NCBI RefSeq assembly: GCF_030719215.1
Contig: NZ_CP120983.1
Location: 4,960,001 to 5,024,000 of the forward strand
Direction: 5' to 3'
Length of the DNA stretch: 64,000 nucleotides
Source: Streptomyces sp. Alt3
GTDB taxonomy: Bacteria; Actinomycetota; Actinomycetes; Streptomycetales; Streptomycetaceae
Each line of letters starts with the position of its first letter. Position 1 is the first letter of the stretch. Under the pieces are notes generated by a model. That model was not told the DNA's origin, searched no databases, and saw only the letters and a program-made list of their open reading frames with translations. This document shows positions 42,542 through 51,088 of the stretch, piece by piece. The position numbers and the translations under genes were made by a program.

Positions 42542-43462
42542 ATGCGCGCCCAGTTCGTCCTGTCGGAGATCGGCGTCGGTCTTCGTCGTAACCTCACGAT
42601 GACCTTCGCGGTCGTGGTCTCCGTCGCCCTCTCGCTCGCCCTGTTCGGCGGTGCGCTGTTGATGCGCGAGCAGGTCAGCTCGATGAAGACCTACTGGTAC
42701 GACAAGGTCAACGTCTCGATCTTCCTCTGCAACAAGAACGACGCCAAGGACGTGCCCAAGTGCGCCAAGGGCGCCGTCACGGCGGAGCAGAAGAAGGAGA
42801 TCAAGGCGGACCTCGAGAAGATGGAGGCCGTGGAGAAGCCGGTCCTCTTCGAGACGGTCGACCAGGCGTACAAGCACTACCAGGAGCAGTTCGGCGACTC
42901 GCCGATGGCCGGCAACATCACGCCGGACCAGATGCAGGAGTCCTTCCGGGTCAAGCTGAAGGACCCGCAGAAGTACAAGGTCGTCGCGACGGCCTTCGCC
43001 GGCCGTGACGGCGTGCAGTCCGTCCAGGACCAGCGGAGCATCCTGGACAACCTCTTCGGGCTGATGAACGGCATGAACGTGGCCGCTATCTTCCTGATGG
43101 GGCTGATGCTGGTCATCGCGCTGATGCTGATCGTGAACACCGTCCGCGTCTCGGCGTTCAGCCGGAGACGGGAGACGGGCATCATGCGGCTGGTGGGAGC
43201 CTCGGGCTTCTACATCCAGATGCCGTTCATCATGGAGGCCGCGTTCGCCGGCCTGATCGGTGGACTGCTCGCCTGCGTGATCCTGATAGCGGCCAGGTAC
43301 TTCCTGATCGACGGCGGACTCGCGCTCCAGGAGAAGCTGAACCTGATCGACTTCATCGGCTGGGAAGCGGTGCTGACGAAGCTTCCGCTGGTCATCGCGA
43401 TCGGGCTGCTGATGCCCGCCGTTGCCGCTCTCTTCGCGTTGCGCAAGTACCTCAAGGTGTGA
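42542..43462 (+). CDS. ftsX: Cell-division ABC transporter permease FtsX
   Basis: A 306-residue membrane protein with four spans. TM1 (about 20-45) follows the cytoplasmic RAQFVLSEIGVGLRRN. An extracytoplasmic domain (about 50-170) includes two cysteines (FLCNKNDAKDVPKC), which could form a disulfide. TM2-TM4 surround the coupling segment VSAFSRRRETGIMRLVGASG. FtsX acts with FtsE to control wall hydrolases during division and branching. ATG 42542 has AAAGGA 6 nt upstream. Neighbours and length agree with the family. Confidence 0.97.
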   Translation: MRAQFVLSEIGVGLRRNLTMTFAVVVSVALSLALFGGALLMREQVSSMKTYWYDKVNVSIFLCNKNDAKDVPKCAKGAVTAEQKKEIKADLEKMEAVEKPVLFETVDQAYKHYQEQFGDSPMAGNITPDQMQESFRVKLKDPQKYKVVATAFAGRDGVQSVQDQRSILDNLFGLMNGMNVAAIFLMGLMLVIALMLIVNTVRVSAFSRRRETGIMRLVGASGFYIQMPFIMEAAFAGLIGGLLACVILIAARYFLIDGGLALQEKLNLIDFIGWEAVLTKLPLVIAIGLLMPAVAALFALRKYLKV

Positions 43463-43517
43463 CGAGCGCCCCGTACCGCATGCGGCGAACGCGCCGTGTG
43501 CGGACGGGGCGTTGTCC

Positions 43518-43523
43518 TACACT
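43518..43523 (+). promoter_or_regulatory. -10 box making the S41 protease message leaderless
   Basis: TACACT ends 7 nt before ATG 43531, and no Shine-Dalgarno sequence is present. Confidence 0.45.
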
Positions 43524-43530
43524 CGGCCAC

Positions 43531-44718
43531 ATGCCGGGCCATACGTACCATTTGAAACCCCGCGGGATCTACCGCGGGGCGGCCCTGACGTTGGTGTTCG
43601 CGAGCGTGCTGGCCACCGCCGCGGCCACCGGGTCCCTGCCCCGCGAGGACGACACGGGCACGGAGATAAGGACACGGGCGGTGTCCTCCACGGTCGGCGG
43701 TGTGGACCGTGAGGAGATCGCGGACGCGGCCGCCGACGCGGAGGCCGACGGGAAGTCCGGTACGGACGCCGCCGAGGAGGTCGTCAGCCGCAGCGGGGAC
43801 CGCTGGGGCGCGGTGTACGACGAGCGGGAGTACGAGGATTTCGAGCAGGCCCTCGACGGCTCGTACACCGGGGTGGGTGTCTCCGCCCGCCGCTCGGCCC
43901 GTGGCGAGGTCGCCGTGACCGCGGTCCAGTCCGGCGGACCGGCGGACCTGGCCGGCGTGCGCAAGGGAGACCTGCTGCGCACCGTGGACGGCCGTCCGGT
44001 CGAGAAGCGCCCCGTCGCCGAGGTGGTCGCGCTGCTGCGCGGGGACCGTGCGAAGGCGGTCGAGGGCTCCCCGGTCGTCCTCGGGATCGGCCGCGGCGGA
44101 CACACCTGGACCACGACCCTGCGCAGGGCCCGGCTCAGCACCGACCCGGTGAGCGTCCGGCGGCTCGGGCAGGGCCCCTCCTCCGCCGTGCTGATCAAGG
44201 TCGCCGCGTTCACCAAGGGCGCGGGCACCGCGGTCCGCGACGCCGTGGAGGAGGTGCCCGGGGACGCCGGGATCCTCCTGGACCTGCGGGCCAACTCGGG
44301 CGGGCTGGTCACCGAGGCCGTCACCGCCTCCTCCGCCTTCCTGGACGGCGGGCTCGTCGCCACCTACGACGTGCACGGTGAGCAGCGTGCCCTGTACGCC
44401 GAGCCCGGTGGGGACACCGGTCGGCCGGTGGTCGTCCTGGTGGACGGCGGCACGATGAGCGCGGCCGAGCTGCTGACGGGCGCGCTGCAGGACCGGGGGC
44501 GGGCGGTGACCGTCGGATCACGCACCTTCGGCAAGGGATCCGTGCAGATGCCCAGCAAGCTTCCGGGCGGCTCGGTGGCCGAGCTGACCGTGGGGCACTA
44601 CCGCACTCCGGCCGGCCGCAGCGTCGAGGGAAGCGGCATCACGCCGGACGTCGGGGCGGGTCCGGAGGCCCAGCAGCGGGGCGAGACGGTATTGAGTGGC
44701 CTCGGGGGTGGGTCGTAG
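43531..44718 (+). CDS. S41-family C-terminal processing protease with PDZ domain
   Basis: A 395-residue secreted or membrane-anchored serine protease. There is one N-terminal hydrophobic segment (about 14-30). A PDZ domain (about 110-190) opens YTGVGVSARRS, then comes the S41 fold with Ser310 (TMSAAELLTG) and Lys335 (TFGKGSVQ) as catalytic dyad; ILLDLRANSGG is the conserved strand-loop. CtpA-like proteases trim or degrade extracytoplasmic proteins. Its place directly after ftsEX suggests it acts on the FtsEX-controlled wall hydrolase system. The ATG has no ribosome-binding site but lies 7 nt after TACACT, consistent with leaderless initiation. Confidence 0.92.
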   Translation: MPGHTYHLKPRGIYRGAALTLVFASVLATAAATGSLPREDDTGTEIRTRAVSSTVGGVDREEIADAAADAEADGKSGTDAAEEVVSRSGDRWGAVYDEREYEDFEQALDGSYTGVGVSARRSARGEVAVTAVQSGGPADLAGVRKGDLLRTVDGRPVEKRPVAEVVALLRGDRAKAVEGSPVVLGIGRGGHTWTTTLRRARLSTDPVSVRRLGQGPSSAVLIKVAAFTKGAGTAVRDAVEEVPGDAGILLDLRANSGGLVTEAVTASSAFLDGGLVATYDVHGEQRALYAEPGGDTGRPVVVLVDGGTMSAAELLTGALQDRGRAVTVGSRTFGKGSVQMPSKLPGGSVAELTVGHYRTPAGRSVEGSGITPDVGAGPEAQQRGETVLSGLGGGS

Positions 44719-44736
44719 TGCGAAAATGACCGCACT
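44692..44736 (+). promoter_or_regulatory. Internal smpB promoter with overlapping inverted repeat
   Basis: TTGAGT (44692-44697), 18-nt spacer, TAGTGC (44716-44721), inside the protease 3' end. AGTGCG (44717-44722) and CGCACT (44731-44736) form an inverted repeat ending just before the smpB ATG. Confidence 0.4.
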
Positions 44737-45225
44737 ATGGCCAAGGAAAAAGACACCGAACGCAAGATGATTGCGCAGAACAAGAAGGCGCGGCACGACT
44801 ACCACGTCCTCGACACCTACGAGTGCGGTCTCGTACTGATGGGTACCGAGGTCAAGTCGCTGCGGATGGGCAGGGCGTCGCTGGTCGACGGCTTCGTCCA
44901 GATCGACAACGGGGAGGCGTGGCTGCACAACATCCACGTCCCGGAGTACGTGCAGGGCACCTGGACCAACCACTCGGCGAAGCGCAAGCGCAAGCTGCTC
45001 CTGCACCGGGCCGAGATCGACAAGCTCCAGTCCAAGTCGCAGGAGACGGGCCACACGATCGTGCCGCTCGCGCTGTACTTCAAGGACAGCCGCGTCAAGG
45101 TCGAGATCGCGCTCGCGAAGGGCAAGAAGGAGTACGACAAGCGTCAGACGCTGCGCGAGAAGCAGGACACGCGGGAGACGAACCGTGCGATCTCGGCGGC
45201 CCGCCGGCGGCAGCGCAGCGCGTAG
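44737..45225 (+). CDS. smpB: SsrA-binding protein SmpB
   Basis: A 162-residue RNA-binding protein. It has the OB-fold core with NKKARHDYHVLDTYECGLVL, GTEVKSLRMGRASLVDGF and HVPEYVQGTW, and the basic C-terminal tail (KKEYDKRQTLREKQDTRETNRAI) that enters the ribosome decoding centre. SmpB delivers tmRNA to ribosomes stalled on damaged messages. It starts 18 nt after the protease stop without a clear Shine-Dalgarno sequence. The tmRNA gene lies 122 bp downstream, as is common. Confidence 0.98.
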   Translation: MAKEKDTERKMIAQNKKARHDYHVLDTYECGLVLMGTEVKSLRMGRASLVDGFVQIDNGEAWLHNIHVPEYVQGTWTNHSAKRKRKLLLHRAEIDKLQSKSQETGHTIVPLALYFKDSRVKVEIALAKGKKEYDKRQTLREKQDTRETNRAISAARRRQRSA

Positions 45226-45237
45226 CCGCCACCCGGA

Positions 45238-45275
45238 CCGGGGCCCGCGCCCCGGAGCCACCGGAATACGGTGGC
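45238..45275 (+). terminator. Tandem hairpins after smpB
   Basis: Two 7-bp perfect stems, 45238-45244/45249-45255 and 45257-45263/45269-45275, immediately after the smpB stop. Confidence 0.5.
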
Positions 45276-45301
45276 ATCCGCGTGCGTTGGTCACGTACGA
45301 T
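45272..45301 (+). promoter_or_regulatory. ssrA promoter
   Basis: TACGAT (45296-45301) with a weak TGGCAT 18 nt upstream. The start would be near 45308, leaving a 40-nt 5' extension for RNase P removal. Confidence 0.45.
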
Positions 45302-45347
45302 GGGCCGTGCACCTCACAGAGGGTGCGCGCATTTGAAAAAACAACAT

Positions 45348-45732
45348 GGGGATGATCGGTTTCGACAGCGGATGTCGAAGCAGGGGAAGCGAGTCGAGGA
45401 AGCGGCAATGATCTCGTAAACCATATGTCGCAAACAATAATCGCCAATTCCAAGCGCGATTCCTCCGCCTTCGCCCTCGCTGCCTAATTAGCAGCTAAGC
45501 GAAGACTCTGCGGAGTGTCAGCCCGGGGGTGATCCCGACCCGGATCCTGGCATCAACTAGGGATCTAAACTTCTAAGCCCGGTCACGGGGCCTAGGAGGA
45601 AATCAAACAGTGGCTGGGCCTGTCGGAGGCTTGTTCGCGTGACCTCCGGGGCCGAGAAAAGCGTAGCGAACTGCACTCGGAGAAGCCCTGGTTCCGCACC
45701 GTTGGACGCGGGTTCGATTCCCGCCATCTCCA
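45348..45732 (+). ncRNA. ssrA: Transfer-messenger RNA (tmRNA)
   Basis: A 385-nt tmRNA. The 5' GGGGAUG pairs with 3' CAUCUCC to form an alanine-type acceptor stem including the G3-U70 pair, and GGTTCGATTCCC near the 3' end is the T arm. The tag frame runs from GCC 45443 to TAA 45485-45487 and codes ANSKRDSSAFALAA, ending in the hydrophobic proteolysis signal ALAA. CCA is not encoded (ACAA follows), so it must be added. It rescues stalled ribosomes with SmpB. A strong terminator follows at 45746-45789. Confidence 0.97.
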
Positions 45733-45745
45733 CAATTCCCATGTG

Positions 45746-45789
45746 AACGAGGACCCCGTTGCCTGTCGGCAGCGGGGTCCTCGTTTTTT
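45746..45789 (+). terminator. ssrA intrinsic terminator
   Basis: A long stem (45746-45758 with 45773-45785, extended inward by TTGCC/GGCAG) followed by a T6 run. Confidence 0.95.
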
Positions 45790-45810
45790 CATGTGTGCCG
45801 CCCGGGCACG

Positions 45811-47016
45811 TCAGGCCCGGCGTGTCCCCACGGCCGCGACGGCCAGGGCGAGTGCGGCCGCGCACGTCGGAGCCGCGTATCCGGCGACCGTTCCCGCGTG
45901 CTCCACCGCCCAGCCGCCCACGGCCGAGCCGACGGCCACCCCGCCCAGCAGAGCCGTGACAGCGAGCGTCATGCCCTCGTTGAGCTGCGCCTGCGGGGTG
46001 AGCCGCTGGACCAGGGTCATCCCGGTGACCATGGTGGGCGCGGTGGCGGCCCCCGCCAGCAGCAGGCAGCACGCCAGCACGGGCAGCGAGCCGGTCGTGG
46101 CCGTGGCCAGCAGGGGGAGGGACATCAGCGCGGTCATTCCCGTCAGGCAGAGCAGCAGCCGGCGCCCGACCCGCGCGGCGGGGCGCAGCGACCCGTACAG
46201 CAGCCCGGCCACGCAGGAGCCCCCGGCCTGGAGCGCGAGGATCGCGCCCCCCGCGTGCGCGATGGAGACGACCTCCATCGAGCCGAAGACCGCCCCGGTC
46301 GCGAGGAACACGGCGAGCAGGGCGGCCATGCCGGGGGTGCGCAGGGGCGAGGCTGCCCGGGTGCCGGGGGTCACCGGCGGTTCGGTGGCACGCTGCGCGG
46401 CGAAGACCAGGACGCCGGTCATCAGCAGGACCGCTCCGGTGAGGGTGCCGGCTTCGGGGAAGAGGGCGCCGCACAGGGACGCGGCGAGGACCGGGCCGAG
46501 CATGAAGCACAGTTCGTCCGCGGCCTGTTCGAAGGAGTTGGCGGTGTGCAGGGCCGCCGGGTCGCCACGGTGCAGATGGGCCCAGCGAGCCCGCGACATG
46601 CCACCGGTGTTCGGGGTGGTGGCCGTCGCGGCGTAGGCGACGAAGAGCGTCCAGACCGGTGCGTCGTGGTGTACGCAGAGCACCAGGGCCAGTGAGCCGA
46701 GCACGGCGACCGCCGTGGCGGGCACCGCGATCCTGGCCTGGCCGTACCGGTCGACGAGGCGGGCGGTCCAGGGGGCGACCACTGCGGTCGCGGCCAGTCC
46801 GGTCGCGGTGACGGCCCCGGCCAGGGCGTACGAACCGTGGGCCCCGGCGATCATGATGACGGCGCTGACGCTGAACATCCCCATGGGCAGCCGGGCGAGG
46901 AGGTTGCCCGCAGTGAAGGCGCGCGCGCCGGGGGTGGCGAGCAGCCGTACGTACGGATTGGACGGGCCGGCGGGAGCCGGGGCAGCAGGAGCCGGGCCGG
47001 CGGTTTCGAGAGGCAC
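45811..47016 (-). CDS. MFS transporter (drug/metabolite efflux type)
   Basis: A 401-residue membrane protein with 12 predicted spans. The first span follows RAFTAGNLLARLPMGMF, and the loop 2-3 motif ARLVDRYGQARI fits the MFS G-x-L-a-D-r-x-G-r signature. It resembles actinobacterial MFS members beside LysR regulators. Substrate unknown; efflux is the usual role. The only suitable start in frame is GTG 47016 (GTGCCTCTCGAA), with GGAGG very close upstream, so the exact start is uncertain; the frame is open farther but is spacer DNA. It is divergent from the LysR gene, which probably controls it. Confidence 0.85.
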   Translation of the reverse strand: MPLETAGPAPAAPAPAGPSNPYVRLLATPGARAFTAGNLLARLPMGMFSVSAVIMIAGAHGSYALAGAVTATGLAATAVVAPWTARLVDRYGQARIAVPATAVAVLGSLALVLCVHHDAPVWTLFVAYAATATTPNTGGMSRARWAHLHRGDPAALHTANSFEQAADELCFMLGPVLAASLCGALFPEAGTLTGAVLLMTGVLVFAAQRATEPPVTPGTRAASPLRTPGMAALLAVFLATGAVFGSMEVVSIAHAGGAILALQAGGSCVAGLLYGSLRPAARVGRRLLLCLTGMTALMSLPLLATATTGSLPVLACCLLLAGAATAPTMVTGMTLVQRLTPQAQLNEGMTLAVTALLGGVAVGSAVGGWAVEHAGTVAGYAAPTCAAALALAVAAVGTRRA

Positions 47017-47088
47017 GTCCTCCAGCCTCGGATCGGGTGGCCCGTGCTGTCCAACACCTGATCGGAGGCCACTGACGCACTTCTGTTG

Positions 47089-47094
47089 TAAATT
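47089..47094 (+). promoter_or_regulatory. -10 box making the LysR message leaderless
   Basis: TAAATT ends 6 nt before the GTG at 47101; there is no ribosome-binding site. Confidence 0.45.
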
Positions 47095-47100
47095 CGGCCG

Positions 47101-48072
47101 GTGGCCGCCATCGACACCGATCCCCGCATCCTCCGCGCCTTTGTCACCGTGGCCGAGGAACTCCACTTCACCCGCGCCGCCGCCCGGCTCTACGTGGCGC
47201 AGCAGGCGCTGAGCCGGGACATCCGCAGGCTGGAGCGCGAGCTGGGCAGGGAGCTCTTCGTCCGCACCACCCGGCAGGTGTCCCTCACCCCGGACGGTGA
47301 GCGCCTCCTGCCGTACGCCCACCGGGTGCTCGACGCGCACGCCGCGCTCCGTGCCGCCTTCGCGGACCCGGCGGACCGCCCGCTGCTCGTCGATCTGAAC
47401 ACCGACGGGATGACCGCGGCCCGGGTGCTGGCCCGGGCGCGGGAGCTCGCCCCCGACTGCGAGCTGATGGCCCGCTTCGAGAGCGGGCTGACCTGGGCGG
47501 CCGGCGAGGTGCTCGCCGGACGGCTGGACGTCTCCTTCGGGCGGGCCGCCGGGCTCGACCCCGCGGTCCTCGCCCAGCTCTCCGTACAGCCGGTGCGGTA
47601 CGAGCCGATGGCCGTACTCCTGCCGGGCGATCATCCTCTGGCGGGGCGTGCGACGGTCGCCATGAGTGACCTGGCCGGTGAAACCGTCTACGCGGGGGCG
47701 GGCAATACGCGCACGCGCGAGTGGACGAATCTCGCATCGATGCTTTTCGCGGAGTGGGACATCGTGCTGGCTCCGCCGGCTCCGCTAGCCGTCGGCGTGG
47801 CCGAATTTCAGCGGGTCATGACGAAGACTGGCCACCCCGTACTGGCCGTCGAGGGCTTTCCGCCGCTGCCGGGGACGGTGCTGCGCCCGCTCGTGCGGCC
47901 GGTGCCGCTGTCCCCGCTGCTGATGGTGTGGCGCAGGGGACTCGACCACCCAGGTCTGTCCGCGTTGAGTGCAGCGGTGGCCGAACTCGCCGGTTCGGAA
48001 GGATGGTTGGAGAGGCCATCCACTTCGTGGCTGCCCGGAATCGATGCTTCACTCATGGATCGCCGGTCATGA
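47101..48072 (+). CDS. LysR-family transcriptional regulator
   Basis: A 323-residue regulator. The N-terminal winged HTH (about 5-65) has LRAFVTVAEELHFTRAAARLYVAQQALSR and the LERELGRELFVRTTRQVSLT wing. The C-terminal periplasmic-binding-like effector domain (about 90-300) includes LDVSFGRAAGLDP and VLLPGDHPLAGR. The 84-bp gap to the divergent MFS gene is the likely target. Translation probably starts at the transcript 5' end (GTG 47101). The effector is unknown. Confidence 0.92.
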   Translation: MAAIDTDPRILRAFVTVAEELHFTRAAARLYVAQQALSRDIRRLERELGRELFVRTTRQVSLTPDGERLLPYAHRVLDAHAALRAAFADPADRPLLVDLNTDGMTAARVLARARELAPDCELMARFESGLTWAAGEVLAGRLDVSFGRAAGLDPAVLAQLSVQPVRYEPMAVLLPGDHPLAGRATVAMSDLAGETVYAGAGNTRTREWTNLASMLFAEWDIVLAPPAPLAVGVAEFQRVMTKTGHPVLAVEGFPPLPGTVLRPLVRPVPLSPLLMVWRRGLDHPGLSALSAAVAELAGSEGWLERPSTSWLPGIDASLMDRRS

Positions 48073-48217
48073 GCAACATGGTGATACATCCCTCTTTCTG
48101 ACGCGGTAGTGCGCTACATTCGCGCTTCGGGTGCTCGGTGGCGGGTGGCGTACGGCGGGGTGGGGGCCCTGTCCGATGGCGCGTTTCCAGTCATTCCACG
48201 TGCACCCGGTTCATTGA

Positions 48218-48895
48218 GTGGGGGATGTGCGAACACCTGTGGAAAATTGGCGCGAAGGTACCCGAACCGGGCACACGCATGAGCCGGGCGACGTCACCGT
48301 CCAACTGGACGGTCTGGGGCGTCAGCTCTCCGAACTACCTGTCGAACCCGCTCCTCCGGACCCTTCGGACGGGCCGGTCTTCGTCGACGAGAGCGGCCGG
48401 CGCAGCAAGACGTACCGGCGTGTGGGCTGGGTGCTCGCCGCAGTCAGTGCCGTGTACGCGGTGACGCTCGTGGTCGCCGTGCTCGGCGGGAACTCCAGCG
48501 CTCCCTGGCTGCCGCTCTCCGGGCAGGACAAGAAGCACGCGGAAGAGGTCGAGGTGCGGCCCGCGCCGAGCGGCGACGTCGTGTCGGAGAGCCCCGGAGC
48601 CACGCCGGGCGCCCCGGCGTCGTCGGCTTCCGGTTCCGCCGCGGCCCTGGCGTCCGGCGGCGCCTCCGCGTCCGGTTCCGCCGCGCCCGCCGCGAGCGCC
48701 CCGGCCTCCGCGGCCGGCAAGCCCACGAAGGGCGCCTCCACATCCTCGGCCCCCGTCCCGGGCGCCCCGGTCTCCGAACAGCCGAGCGGCGAGCCCTCGC
48801 CGTCGGTCACCACCGAACCGCCCGTCGAGGAGAGTCCGCCGGCGTCCCCGGACCCCTCGGAATCACCGGTGCAACCTCAAGAAGGCACTCAGTAG
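48218..48895 (+). CDS. matA: MatA-like membrane protein, Ala/Ser/Pro-rich
   Basis: About 225 residues. A cytoplasmic N-terminus (1-68), one membrane span (69-91, VGWVLAAVSAVYAVTLVVAVLGG) and a long extracytoplasmic low-complexity tail rich in Ala, Ser, Pro and Gly. It directly abuts the deacetylase/glycosyltransferase fusion gene: the stop TAG is followed at once by ATG. I recall this pair as matA-matB of Streptomyces, which make the surface poly-N-acetylglucosamine that causes mycelial pelleting. MatA lacks enzyme motifs and may scaffold MatB. The start is uncertain among GTG 48218, 48227 and 48236; none has a strong Shine-Dalgarno sequence at ideal spacing. Confidence 0.78.
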   Translation: MGDVRTPVENWREGTRTGHTHEPGDVTVQLDGLGRQLSELPVEPAPPDPSDGPVFVDESGRRSKTYRRVGWVLAAVSAVYAVTLVVAVLGGNSSAPWLPLSGQDKKHAEEVEVRPAPSGDVVSESPGATPGAPASSASGSAAALASGGASASGSAAPAASAPASAAGKPTKGASTSSAPVPGAPVSEQPSGEPSPSVTTEPPVEESPPASPDPSESPVQPQEGTQ

Positions 48896-51088
48896 ATGAC
48901 ACCCCCCGTTTCGCGGGGCAGGCACAACCGGAAGAAGAAGCGGACCGTCCGGCGCAGGCTTCCCATGCGCTATCTGCTTCCGTCAGTCCTCCTTGTGGCC
49001 CTGCTCGCCATGCTCATGCTGCGCGGATACGTGCACAGCGAGATCCTCGCCGACCACCGCGTCCAGGCACCCGCTCCCACCGACCAGGTGCCGGACAGCG
49101 TGCTCGAAGGCGGCCCGGTCATCGACGCCCGCACCGCGGGCGGGAACGCCAGGACGCTCCGGATACCCGACCGCAAGATCGTCCTGACCTTCGACGACGG
49201 TCCGGACCCGGTCTGGACCCCGCGCGTCCTGGACGAGCTCAGGAAGAACCACGCGCACGGAGTCTTCTTCGTCACCGGCACCATGGCCTCCCGCCACCCG
49301 GAGCTCGTGCGGCGGATGGTCGACGAGGGGCACGAGATCGGGCTGCACACCTTCAACCACCCCGACCTCTCGTTCCAGTCCACCAGCCGCATCGACTGGG
49401 AGCTCTCCCAGAACCAGCTGGTGCTGGCGGGTGCGGCCGGTATCCGCACGTCCCTGTTCCGGCCGCCCTACTCCTCGTTCTCCGACGCCATGGACGACAA
49501 GTCCTGGCCGGTCACGCGGTACATCGGCAGCCGCGGCTACCTCACTGTCGTGAACAACACCGACAGCGAGGACTGGAAGCGCCCCGGCGTCCCCGCGATC
49601 ATCGAGCGCGCCACGCCGAAGGACGGCAGGGGCGCGATCGTCCTGATGCACGACTCCGGCGGCGACCGGTCCCAGACCGTGGCCGCCCTGGGGGAGTTCC
49701 TGCCGCGGATGCAGCGGCAGGGCTACGAATTCACCAACCTGACCTCGGCGCTCGGCGCCCCCAGCGCGCACACCCCGGTCACCGGGTTCGCGCTCTGGAA
49801 GGGCAAGGCGTTCATAGGGGCGGTGGAGATCTCCGAGCACGTCACCGGTGTCCTGGTGGTCGGCCTCGCGGCCATCGGCGTCCTCGTGATGGTCCGCTTC
49901 GGGCTGATGCTGCTGCTCTCCTTCCTGCACGCCAGGAAGGTGCGCCGCAAGGACTTCAGCTGGGGCGGGCAGTTCACCCGCCCGGTCTCGGTCCTCGTGC
50001 CGGCGTACAACGAGCGCGAGTGCATCGAGGCCACCGTGCGGTCGCTGGTGGCCAGTGACCACCCGATCGAGGTCGTCGTCATCGACGACGGCTCCACGGA
50101 CGGAACGGCCGATCTCGTCGAGGCGATGTGGATCCCGAACGTCCGGGTCGTCCGCCAGCGCAACGCGGGCAAGCCCGCCGCGCTCAACAACGGCATCGCG
50201 AACGCCCGTCACGACATCGTCGTGATGATGGACGGCGACACGGTCTTCGAACCCTCCACCGTGCGTGAGCTGGTGCAGCCGTTCGCCGACCCCCGGGTCG
50301 GCGCGGTCGCCGGCAACGCCAAGGTCGGCAACCGCGACTCGCTGATCGGCGCCTGGCAGCACATCGAGTACGTGATGGGCTTCAACCTCGACCGCAGGAT
50401 GTACGACCTGCTGGGCTGCATGCCCACCATCCCCGGCGCGGTCGGAGCCTTCCGCAGGGACGCGCTGGACCGCATCGGCGGCATGAGCGAGGACACCCTC
50501 GCCGAGGACACCGACGTCACCATGGCCCTGCACCGTGACGGCTGGCGCGTCGTCTACGCGGAGAACGCCCGGGCGTGGACCGAGGCCCCCGAGTCCGTGC
50601 AGCAGCTCTGGTCGCAGCGCTACCGGTGGTCGTACGGCACGATGCAGGCCATCTGGAAGCACCGCCGCGCGGTCGTGGAGCGCGGGCCCTCGGGCCGTTT
50701 CGGGCGTGTGGGACTGCCGTTCGTCTCCCTGTTCATGGTCGTCGCCCCGCTGCTGGCGCCCCTGATCGACGTCTTCCTGCTGTACGGACTGGTCTTCGGC
50801 CCGACGGGGAAGACCGTCGCCGCCTGGTTCGGGGTCCTGCTGGTGCAGGCCGTCTGCGCCGCGTACGCCTTCCGGCTCGACCGGGAGCGCATGACCCATC
50901 TGATCTCCCTGCCGCTCCAGCAGATCCTCTACCGGCAGCTGATGTACGTCGTGCTGCTCCAGTCCTGGATCACCGCTCTCACCGGCGGCCGGCTGCGCTG
51001 GCAGAAGCTGCGGCGCACCGGCGTGGTGGAGGCGCCGGGCGGTACGACGAACCGGCGCAAGGAAACGGAACGGAGGCCGGTGGCATGA
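48896..51088 (+). CDS. matB: MatB-like bifunctional polysaccharide deacetylase / GT2 synthase
   Basis: A 730-residue membrane enzyme. A basic N-terminus and a span (24-45) precede an extracytoplasmic NodB-type deacetylase (about 92-280) with TFDDGPDP (Asp100, Asp101) and HTFNH (His151, His155) metal ligands. A second span (about 310-335) leads to a cytoplasmic GT2 processive synthase (about 360-600): VLVPAYNE, VIDDGSTDG, MMDGDT (Asp446), EDTD and QRYRW (Gln574). C-terminal spans form the export channel. It should polymerise N-acetylglucosamine and deacetylate the product outside the cell, giving the adhesive glycan that aggregates hyphae. It is coupled to matA upstream and to the acyltransferase downstream (ATGA). 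Confidence 0.93.
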   Translation: MTPPVSRGRHNRKKKRTVRRRLPMRYLLPSVLLVALLAMLMLRGYVHSEILADHRVQAPAPTDQVPDSVLEGGPVIDARTAGGNARTLRIPDRKIVLTFDDGPDPVWTPRVLDELRKNHAHGVFFVTGTMASRHPELVRRMVDEGHEIGLHTFNHPDLSFQSTSRIDWELSQNQLVLAGAAGIRTSLFRPPYSSFSDAMDDKSWPVTRYIGSRGYLTVVNNTDSEDWKRPGVPAIIERATPKDGRGAIVLMHDSGGDRSQTVAALGEFLPRMQRQGYEFTNLTSALGAPSAHTPVTGFALWKGKAFIGAVEISEHVTGVLVVGLAAIGVLVMVRFGLMLLLSFLHARKVRRKDFSWGGQFTRPVSVLVPAYNERECIEATVRSLVASDHPIEVVVIDDGSTDGTADLVEAMWIPNVRVVRQRNAGKPAALNNGIANARHDIVVMMDGDTVFEPSTVRELVQPFADPRVGAVAGNAKVGNRDSLIGAWQHIEYVMGFNLDRRMYDLLGCMPTIPGAVGAFRRDALDRIGGMSEDTLAEDTDVTMALHRDGWRVVYAENARAWTEAPESVQQLWSQRYRWSYGTMQAIWKHRRAVVERGPSGRFGRVGLPFVSLFMVVAPLLAPLIDVFLLYGLVFGPTGKTVAAWFGVLLVQAVCAAYAFRLDRERMTHLISLPLQQILYRQLMYVVLLQSWITALTGGRLRWQKLRRTGVVEAPGGTTNRRKETERRPVA

